From NCBI GenBank assembly GCA_018064545.1, contig JAGHUY010000073.1, forward strand, positions 1 to 7,595: 7,595 nucleotides of DNA, in the 5' to 3' direction. The notes below the pieces were generated by a model. The model had not been told where the DNA came from. It saw only the letters and a list, made by a program, of their open reading frames with translations, and did not search any database. Numbering within the stretch: the stretch's first letter is position 1; every line of letters begins with the position of its first letter. Source of the stretch: Candidatus Apopatosoma intestinale (GTDB taxonomy: Bacteria; Bacillota; Clostridia; Oscillospirales; CAG-272). Below are positions 1-5,545 of the stretch, in pieces. The translations under genes and the position numbers were made by a program.

Positions 1-812
1 CTCCACAGAAGCGACGTGACGCAATAGGCCGATATGATCGGAGCGGAAACCATCAGATGAGACGTATCAGCTATGGCAAAAATGTACGCGAACTGACCGG
101 CTGTCTCACAGACGGCTCCTGCCAGTTTCGGAAGTTCTCTCGATGGGAGAAGACGGTCTTTCCGAATCAGGACGACATAGATAAAGCAAACGACGGCCGC
201 CGCAAAAAACGTCAGTTCATACGCCACGTTGGCACTGCTCTCGTCCAGCACTTCCAATACCCGATTGTCGGCATAAGTCCCGGCGGCGTCAAGCACGCAA
301 TAAGCGATCGGCAGAATCAGCGCAAGCGGATTTTTGGCATAGGAAAAACGTCCCTCTTTCTGCCGCATCTCCCGCCGTTCCTCGTCCTCCGATACTTCGA
401 CAAATCCCAGTCCGATCACACCGACGCAGACCAGAACGGAAGCCAGAACCGTCGGAATCCCGACTTCATGCCAACCGACCTTACCAATCGCAAGGATAGC
501 AACAATCGCGCCGGAGGAATTGCAGATGGGAGATGAGACGGATAATTCTATATAACGAAGCCCCAGATAGCCAAGCGTCATGGAACTGATATATAACAAG
601 GAAACGGGCAAATAAGTGAGAAAAACGGATAAAGACAGTTCCGCTTTTCCGAGAAGCAGTTCGATCAGCGCATGGATCCCCATAACGGTTCCGACGGCCA
701 TCACCATTTTCAGATGACTTCTGCGGTCGTCGGCATGACGGCATCCGATTTTGGAAAAAAGATCAGAGCCGCTCCACAGAATATTGGCGATCAAAGATAA
801 AACCAGCCACAT
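1..812 (-). CDS. DMT/EamA-family membrane transporter, 3' end off the window
   Basis: The minus strand reads open from ATG at 812 to the left edge, giving 270 residues without a stop, so the gene is cut by the window. The protein begins MWLVLSLIANILWSGSDLFS and is strongly hydrophobic. About nine membrane segments can be placed, near residues 1-15, 36-55, 62-84, 95-112, 118-137, 163-177, 194-216, 228-250 and 253-270. The two halves resemble each other: SSPICNSSGAIVAIL in the first and SAPIISAYCVTSLLW in the second occupy the same place in the repeat, as expected for the 10-helix EamA duplication. A charged loop (about 139-160, rich in Glu and Arg) separates the halves. The family exports or imports small metabolites; the substrate cannot be told here. 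The start is supported by GGAG at 820-823, 7 bases upstream, and a promoter at 839-867. Family assignment is fairly secure, function is unknown. Confidence 0.8.
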   Translation of the reverse strand, partial: MWLVLSLIANILWSGSDLFSKIGCRHADDRRSHLKMVMAVGTVMGIHALIELLLGKAELSLSVFLTYLPVSLLYISSMTLGYLGLRYIELSVSSPICNSSGAIVAILAIGKVGWHEVGIPTVLASVLVCVGVIGLGFVEVSEDEERREMRQKEGRFSYAKNPLALILPIAYCVLDAAGTYADNRVLEVLDESSANVAYELTFFAAAVVCFIYVVLIRKDRLLPSRELPKLAGAVCETAGQFAYIFAIADTSHLMVSAPIISAYCVTSLLW

Positions 813-838
813 AACAAAACTCCAAAAAATGATAAGTA

Positions 839-867
839 ATTATATCATATCTTTGGATTTTTGTCCA
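839..867 (-). promoter_or_regulatory. Sigma-A-type promoter of the transporter gene
   Basis: Read on the minus strand, TGGACA (862-867) is followed after exactly 17 bases by TATAAT (839-844). The -10 is a perfect consensus and the -35 matches five of six. Transcription would start near 832, leaving a leader of about 20 bases that contains the GGAG ribosome binding site (820-823) before ATG at 812. A leader this short leaves no room for a riboswitch or attenuator. Confidence 0.75.
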
Positions 868-956
868 TTCTTTTCTCAAAAACCCATACAGAAAAAGCCG
901 ATTCGACTGATCGCCAAGGTATTTTATGTTTTTTTCGGAAAAAAGTTCGGAAAGAT

Positions 957-986
957 TTGACAAGTGTTCGGGAAATATAGTATAAT
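957..986 (+). promoter_or_regulatory. Sigma-A-type promoter of the five-gene operon
   Basis: TTGACA (957-962) and TATAAT (981-986) are both perfect consensus hexamers, separated by 18 bases. Transcription would start near 993, about 23 bases before the ABC-F start codon at 1016. The leader contains the strong ribosome binding site AAAGGAGGG (1001-1009). No other clear promoter is seen until inside ispH, so this one probably serves the whole string down to 7511. It faces away from the transporter promoter about 90 bases to the left. Three copies of a TTCGGAAA-like element lie around the -35 box. Confidence 0.85.
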
Positions 987-1015
987 AAATTGATTTTGTC
1001 AAAGGAGGGCGCGGT

Positions 1016-2944
1016 ATGATTGCTTTCGGCGTCAGTAATATTTCTCTTGCGTTCGGAACCGATACCGTGCTTTCCGACATCTCGTTTTCTGTCAACGAAG
1101 GAGACCGTCTCGGCATCGTCGGGGTAAACGGGGCAGGAAAAAGTTCGCTTATGAAAATCATGGCCGGGACGATGGAGGCCACGTCCGGTTCTGTTTTCAC
1201 GGCAAAAGGGGCAAGTTTGGAGATGCTGGCGCAGAACGCCATGCTCGATTCCTCCGCCACCGTATATGAGGAGATGCTGACGGCGTTTGCTCCGCTCGTC
1301 TCTCTGGAAAAGGAAATCGCCGACATGGCAAAAGAAATCGAAAACCGCTCCGATCAGGCCGGAACACCGGCCTATGAAGAATTGATCACACGGTATACCG
1401 ATTGTGAGGAATCTTTCCGGGGACATGGCGGTTACGAGTATCGCGGGCGAATCCGCTCCATGCTTGCCAAATTCGGGTTTGACGAGAGTTTTCATTCGTC
1501 TCTCATCCGTTCCCTGTCCGGCGGCGAGCGAACCCGTCTTGCCTTGGTGCGTCTTCTTTTGCTTGAACCGGATATTCTGTTTTTGGACGAGCCGACTAAC
1601 CACTTGGACACCGAAACACTGGAATGGCTCGAAGACCATCTCTGCTCGTATCCGCACACGGTCGCCGTCATTTCTCACGACCGGTATTTTTTGGATCGCG
1701 TTGCCACCAAAATGCTGGATATCGAGCACACGAAAGCCACACTGTACACCGGAAACTATACGGCGTTTGTGCAGAAGAAAAAACAGGCCGCCGAAATCTA
1801 CGAGCATCATTATAAAAATCAGCAAAAAGAGATCGCCCGGATCGAAGCGTATATCGAACAGCAACGCCGTTGGAACCGGGAACGCAATATCATCGCCGCT
1901 GAAAGCCGTGAAAAAGCACTGGCCCGTATGGACAAGCTCGATGCGCCGAAAGCGGCCCCGGGGACGATCAAACTGGTCTTTGATGAGGCAGAACAGAGCG
2001 GAAACGACGTCATCTACGCAGAACGTCTCTCCAAGTCTTACGGGGACAGAGAGATTTTTTCCGATCTGTCGTTTCTTGTCCGGAAAAACGATCGGATTCT
2101 GATCATCGGCCCGAACGGGTGCGGCAAATCCACTCTCACAAAAATCCTCGGCGGACTTCATGAGCAGTCTTCCGGCGTCGTCGAATTCGGCCATAACGTC
2201 CACTTGGGATATTACGACCAGGAACAGCAGACGCTTGATGAAAACAGCACGGTTCTGGCAGAGGTCATCCGCGCTCATGAAAACCTGACGATCACGCAGA
2301 TTCGCAGTGCGCTGGCGGCATTTCTGTTTTTTGCGGAAGATATGGAAAAACCGATTTCTTCCCTTTCCGGCGGCGAAAAAGCCCGTCTGATGCTGTGTAA
2401 AATGATTCTGTCCAAAGTCAATCTGCTGATTCTGGACGAGCCGACCAACCATTTGGACATTCCGTCCCGCGAAATATTGGAAAACGCTCTTCTCTCTTTC
2501 GGCGGAACCATCATCGCCGTATCCCACGACCGCTATTTTGTCTCCAGAATCGCCACCCGGATCTGGGATATGAAGGGCGGAAGCCTGTTTGATTATGCCG
2601 GCGGTTATGAGGACTATACGGCTTACCGCCATTCGCTCTCGGCTCCCGTGGCCGAACAGCCGGTCGAAAAGAAAGAAATCGACAGCAAGACCCGCTATCA
2701 GCAGGACAAACAAAAACAATCGGAAATCCGCAAGCGGGAGAGGATCATGGAAAGAAACGAAGAGAAGATCGAAGAATTGGAAAAACAGAAATTTCTTCTC
2801 TCCGAAGAGGCTTCCACCGGTGCCGCGACCGATTATATCCGCCTGTCCGAAATCACGGAACAGATCCAATCCATCGATTTGGAAATCGAGTGCCTTTTTA
2901 ACGAAATGGCGGAAGCGGAAGACTATCTGAAAGAAAACCGATAA
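1016..2944 (+). CDS. ABC-F family ATPase, YdiF-like
   Basis: A 642-residue soluble protein with two ATP-binding cassettes in tandem and no membrane segments, the mark of ABC-F proteins, which bind the ribosomal E site and act on the peptidyl-tRNA. Cassette 1 has Walker A GVNGAGKSS (36-44), signature LSGGE (167-171), Walker B LFLDEP with Asp191 and Glu192, and the switch His221. Cassette 2 has GPNGCGKST (365-373), LSGGE (450-454), LILDEPTNHLD (471-481) and His504. The charged helical linker between them (about 250-310) is the element that touches P-site tRNA in this family. A Lys/Glu-rich coiled coil (about 560-640) forms the C-terminus. Length and C-terminal extension match Bacillus subtilis YdiF from memory. 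Both catalytic Glu residues are present, so it should hydrolyse ATP. Start chosen from AAAGGAGGG 6 bases upstream. It may be a housekeeping translation factor or an antibiotic-protection protein; sequence alone does not decide, but its place in a housekeeping operon favours the former. Confidence 0.93.
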   Translation: MIAFGVSNISLAFGTDTVLSDISFSVNEGDRLGIVGVNGAGKSSLMKIMAGTMEATSGSVFTAKGASLEMLAQNAMLDSSATVYEEMLTAFAPLVSLEKEIADMAKEIENRSDQAGTPAYEELITRYTDCEESFRGHGGYEYRGRIRSMLAKFGFDESFHSSLIRSLSGGERTRLALVRLLLLEPDILFLDEPTNHLDTETLEWLEDHLCSYPHTVAVISHDRYFLDRVATKMLDIEHTKATLYTGNYTAFVQKKKQAAEIYEHHYKNQQKEIARIEAYIEQQRRWNRERNIIAAESREKALARMDKLDAPKAAPGTIKLVFDEAEQSGNDVIYAERLSKSYGDREIFSDLSFLVRKNDRILIIGPNGCGKSTLTKILGGLHEQSSGVVEFGHNVHLGYYDQEQQTLDENSTVLAEVIRAHENLTITQIRSALAAFLFFAEDMEKPISSLSGGEKARLMLCKMILSKVNLLILDEPTNHLDIPSREILENALLSFGGTIIAVSHDRYFVSRIATRIWDMKGGSLFDYAGGYEDYTAYRHSLSAPVAEQPVEKKEIDSKTRYQQDKQKQSEIRKRERIMERNEEKIEELEKQKFLLSEEASTGAATDYIRLSEITEQIQSIDLEIECLFNEMAEAEDYLKENR

Positions 2945-2959
2945 AGAAAGGCTCAAATT

Positions 2960-4198
2960 ATGCCAAACGTTGCGGTGATCGGCGGCGGTGCCGCCGGCAT
3001 GACGGCCGCCCTTTTCGCGGCGGAAGCCGGCGCACACGTCACCTTACTGGAAAAGAATACCCTGCTCGGCCGGAAACTCGGCATCACGGGAAAAGGCCGT
3101 TGCAATGTGACGAATAACTGTTCTTCTGATGAATTTATGAAGGCTCTGACGGCCAACGGAAAATTCATGTACTCTGCCATCAACCGGTTTTCTCCGGCCG
3201 ATACCGTTTCTCTGTTTGAGCGGCTCGGCGTTCCGCTGAAAACCGAGCGCGGTAATCGCGTCTTTCCCGTTTCCGACAAGGCCACCGACGTCGTTTTAGC
3301 CTTAAAAAAACAGTTGATTTCCCTCGGCGTTGACATCCGTCATGCTCGCGTGACCGACATCAGAGCCGAGGCGGGACGGATCGTCTCCTTAAAAACCGAT
3401 GCCGGAATCTTTTCGGACTTTGATTCCGTCATTCTCGCGACCGGAGGATTATCCTATCCGGTGACCGGTTCCACGGGCGACGGATATGCTTTTGCCAAAA
3501 AAGTCGGCCACACCGTCACCGAGATCATTCCCTCTCTCGTCGGGCTGACAAGCAATGATCCGGCCTGCGGTCAGATGCAGGGACTGGCCTTGAAAAACGT
3601 GGCCGTATCCGTTATGGACGGAAAAACGGGCAAAATCATCTATAAAGACTTCGGCGAAATGCTTTTTACGCATTTCGGCATCAGCGGCCCGATGATCCTG
3701 TCCGCTTCCGCTCATATGCGGCCCATGGAACAGGGCCGCTATTCGGTACGGATCGATCTGAAACCGGCTCTGGATGAGGCAACGCTGGATAAACGCCTGC
3801 TTTCTGATTTTGAAAAATATAAAAACCGGGATTTTGCCAACGCGCTCGGCGATTTATTGCCGACCAAAATGATTCCCGTTTTTATAGAAAAAAGCGGCCT
3901 TTCTCCGACCGAAAAAGTCAATTCCGTCAGCAAAGAACAGCGAAAAGCCGTTCTGACTCTCTTAATATGCTTTCCCATTCCGATTTCCGGTTTTCGACCG
4001 ATCGAAGAAGCCATTGTGACGAGCGGCGGCGTTTCGGTGTCGGAAGTCTATCCGGCGACAATGAAATCCAAACTGTGCGACAATCTGTACTTTGCCGGAG
4101 AAATTCTGGATTTGGACGCCTATACGGGCGGGTTCAATCTGCAAATTGCTTTTTCGACCGCATTTGCGGCGGCAAACGCCGCGGCAAGTCAAGAATAA
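2960..4198 (+). CDS. BaiN/RdsA-family FAD-dependent oxidoreductase (HI0933-like flavoprotein)
   Basis: A 412-residue soluble flavoprotein of usual length for the HI0933/YhiN family, named BaiN/RdsA or 'aminoacetone oxidase family' in databases. Residues 4-13 (VAVIGGGAAG) are the FAD-binding Rossmann turn, followed by an acidic residue at the end of strand 2 (Glu31). The family motif GRKLGITGKGRCNVTN is at 37-52 and ATGGLSYP at 160-167. TSGGV (354-358) and FAGEILDLDAYTGGFN (378-393) form the second FAD-contacting region near the C-terminus. The middle part (about 190-340) is the inserted domain typical of the family. BaiN of Clostridium scindens has been linked to reduction of bile-acid intermediates, but the family is widespread in bacteria with no bile-acid pathway and its general substrate is unsettled. 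No other bai gene is seen here. It starts 15 bases after the ABC-F stop, with AGAAAGG (2945-2951) as ribosome binding site, so it is probably co-transcribed. Confidence 0.9.
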   Translation: MPNVAVIGGGAAGMTAALFAAEAGAHVTLLEKNTLLGRKLGITGKGRCNVTNNCSSDEFMKALTANGKFMYSAINRFSPADTVSLFERLGVPLKTERGNRVFPVSDKATDVVLALKKQLISLGVDIRHARVTDIRAEAGRIVSLKTDAGIFSDFDSVILATGGLSYPVTGSTGDGYAFAKKVGHTVTEIIPSLVGLTSNDPACGQMQGLALKNVAVSVMDGKTGKIIYKDFGEMLFTHFGISGPMILSASAHMRPMEQGRYSVRIDLKPALDEATLDKRLLSDFEKYKNRDFANALGDLLPTKMIPVFIEKSGLSPTEKVNSVSKEQRKAVLTLLICFPIPISGFRPIEEAIVTSGGVSVSEVYPATMKSKLCDNLYFAGEILDLDAYTGGFNLQIAFSTAFAAANAAASQE

Positions 4199-4211
4199 AT
4201 GAGGTGATACT

Positions 4212-4874
4212 ATGATCAACATTGCAATCGACGGGCCTTCCGGGTCGGGAAAGAGCACCGTCGCCAACGTTTTGGCGGAAAAACTGGGCTATATCCACGT
4301 GGATACCGGCGCCTTATACCGTGCCGTCGGCCTGTTTGTCAAGCGGAGCGGAATCGCGCCGGACGACGAATCGGCCGTTGTTTCCCTGCTTTCGGACATC
4401 GATTTGCGTCTCGTCTTTGAAGACGGGGAGCAAAAAGTGATGCTGAACGGTGAAAACGTCAACGGACTGATCCGCACCGCCGAGATTTCGGCTTTTGCGT
4501 CCCGCGTCTCCGCCATTCCCGCCGTCCGCTCTTTTCTTTTGGATCTGCAAAGAGAGATCGCCCGTACCAACAATATCATCATGGACGGCCGCGACATCGG
4601 CACCGTCATTTTGCCGGATGCCACTGTAAAATTTTTTATGACGGCTTCCGATGAGGCGAGAGCCGAACGTCGGTTTGCGGAACTGGCGGCAAAAGGTGAA
4701 AAAACAACGCCGGAAGAAGTCCGGGCCGCCATGGAAAAGCGCGACCGGCAGGACAGCACGAGAGCGGTGGCTCCCGCCGTTCCCGCCGAGGATGCGATCT
4801 TTATCGATAATTCCGGTCCGTTCGATCAAACACTGGAAAAGATTCTTTCCATCATCAAGGAGAAAACGAAATGA
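4212..4874 (+). CDS. cmk: (d)CMP kinase (cytidylate kinase)
   Basis: A 220-residue cytoplasmic enzyme that transfers phosphate from ATP to CMP or dCMP, feeding CTP and dCTP pools. It is of normal length and has all the family marks: the P-loop GPSGSGKST (8-16), DTGALYR (31-37), which lies in the CMP-binding region, the substrate-binding stretch MDGRDIGTVI (124-133), and the lid/catalytic arginines in RDRQDSTR (177-184). Nothing appears missing. The start is supported by GAGGTGA (4201-4207), 4 bases before ATG; the only nearer alternative, ATG at 4199, meets a stop after one further codon. The gene follows the flavoprotein by 13 bases and its stop overlaps the next start as ATGA (4871-4874), implying translational coupling. 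A cmk-plsC-ispH order is common in Clostridia. Confidence 0.96.
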   Translation: MINIAIDGPSGSGKSTVANVLAEKLGYIHVDTGALYRAVGLFVKRSGIAPDDESAVVSLLSDIDLRLVFEDGEQKVMLNGENVNGLIRTAEISAFASRVSAIPAVRSFLLDLQREIARTNNIIMDGRDIGTVILPDATVKFFMTASDEARAERRFAELAAKGEKTTPEEVRAAMEKRDRQDSTRAVAPAVPAEDAIFIDNSGPFDQTLEKILSIIKEKTK

Positions 4875-5545
4875 CTTTTTTCTACCGTCTTTTGTACCTG
4901 CTCGCTTCCTTTTTTCTTCGCCTCTTCTATCGCGTGGAACTGGTCGGAAAACCGGAGGCGACGGATGGCCCCTATATCGTCTGTGCCAATCACCTTTCGG
5001 CTCTTGATATGTTCTTTTTGGCCATCGGGATCAAGCGACAGATATTTTTCTTTGCCAAAGCGGAGGCATTTTCTCTGCCCTTTCTCGGGAAAGCCGTAAA
5101 GGCTCTCGGCGCGATTCCCGTTCACCGGGGGGAAGCCGATATACACGCCATTAAAAGTGCCGTAGCGGTCTTAAAAGAGGAAAAACTGCTCGGTCTGTTC
5201 CCGCAAGGAACCCGATTGCCCGGAAAAGCCCCCTCCGTCGAAGAGGCAAAGAGCGGGATCGGTCTGATCGCCTATCGCGGTCACGCCGGGATTCTGCCGG
5301 CACATATTGAAACAAAAGACTACAAAATCCGTCTTTTCCGGAAAGTGACCGTTTTTTTCGGAGAGCCGATCCCCTACGAATCTCTCGGTTTTGAAAACGG
5401 GAATATGGCGGAGTTTCAATCGGTTCCCGCCGGATTTTCTCGGAAATCTGCGAATTGCCCGAAAAAAGCCGGGGAAAGGAGCGGGCATGAGCATCACCGT
5501 TGCCAAATACGCCGGTTTTTGTTTTGGTGTCAAACGGGCCTATGA
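4871..5545 (+). CDS. plsC: 1-acyl-sn-glycerol-3-phosphate acyltransferase, C-terminus probably frameshifted
   Basis: A membrane-associated enzyme that acylates lysophosphatidic acid to phosphatidic acid in phospholipid synthesis. A hydrophobic N-terminal helix (about 3-20) precedes the acyltransferase domain. The catalytic NHx4D motif is NHLSALD (His41, Asp46); the phosphate-binding motif is FPQGTR (110-115), with Gln where most members have Glu; the AIPVHRG stretch (81-87) and GIGLIAYRGHAGILPAHI (129-146) complete the four usual blocks. ATG overlaps the cmk stop (ATGA) and AAGGAG (4857-4862) lies 8 bases upstream. The reading frame as it stands has 224 residues and ends inside ispH, but residues after Gln183 turn into a Cys/His/Arg-rich run unlike the family. 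Another frame from 5422 gives RRIFSEICELPEKS and stops at 5488-5490 on the ispH start. One missing base would restore a protein of about 206 residues. The catalytic core is intact, so the enzyme could still work. Confidence 0.88.
   Translation: MTFFYRLLYLLASFFLRLFYRVELVGKPEATDGPYIVCANHLSALDMFFLAIGIKRQIFFFAKAEAFSLPFLGKAVKALGAIPVHRGEADIHAIKSAVAVLKEEKLLGLFPQGTRLPGKAPSVEEAKSGIGLIAYRGHAGILPAHIETKDYKIRLFRKVTVFFGEPIPYESLGFENGNMAEFQSVPAGFSRKSANCPKKAGERSGHEHHRCQIRRFLFWCQTGL
5395..5490 (+). other. Frame disturbance at the 3' end of plsC; original C-terminus in the -1 frame
   Basis: In the plsC frame the last family-like residues are GFENGNMAEFQ, ending at codon CAA 5417-5419. In the frame one base back, the codons from GGT at 5422 read GSRRIFSEICELPEKSRGKE and two more residues, then TGA at 5488-5490. 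That sequence looks like an amphipathic PlsC tail, and its stop overlaps the ispH ATG in the same ATGA pattern as cmk-plsC. The -1 frame has a stop at 5392-5394, so the change lies after that, most likely about 5395-5425. Loss of one base (or gain of two) explains it; a sequencing or assembly error is equally possible. Confidence 0.7.

Noticed and set aside
57..536. A 159-codon plus-strand open frame at the left edge
   Set aside because: It is antisense to the DMT transporter, has no ribosome binding site of note and gives a charged sequence with no recognisable fold.
845..3037. A 730-codon open frame on the minus strand covering the whole ABC-F gene
   Set aside because: It lies entirely antisense to a gene with unmistakable ATPase motifs, reads as Phe/Arg/Asp-rich low-information sequence with no domain I recognise, and runs through the operon promoter. 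Its length is a by-product of the codon bias of the sense gene.
2960..4198. A bile-acid 7-dehydroxylation (bai) context for the BaiN-like flavoprotein
   Set aside because: No other bai-type gene is in the window, and HI0933-family proteins are widespread in bacteria lacking this pathway, so the family name should not be read as a function here.
5395..5440. Programmed -1 ribosomal frameshifting as the explanation for the plsC tail
   Set aside because: No in-phase slippery heptamer of the X XXY YYZ type and no convincing downstream hairpin are visible; a base loss or sequence error is simpler.
5391..5486. An upstream ATG that would extend IspH by 32 residues
   Set aside because: The added residues do not belong to the family, no good ribosome binding site precedes this ATG, and ATG at 5487 has AAAGGAG plus the standard N-terminus MSITVAKYAGFCFGV.
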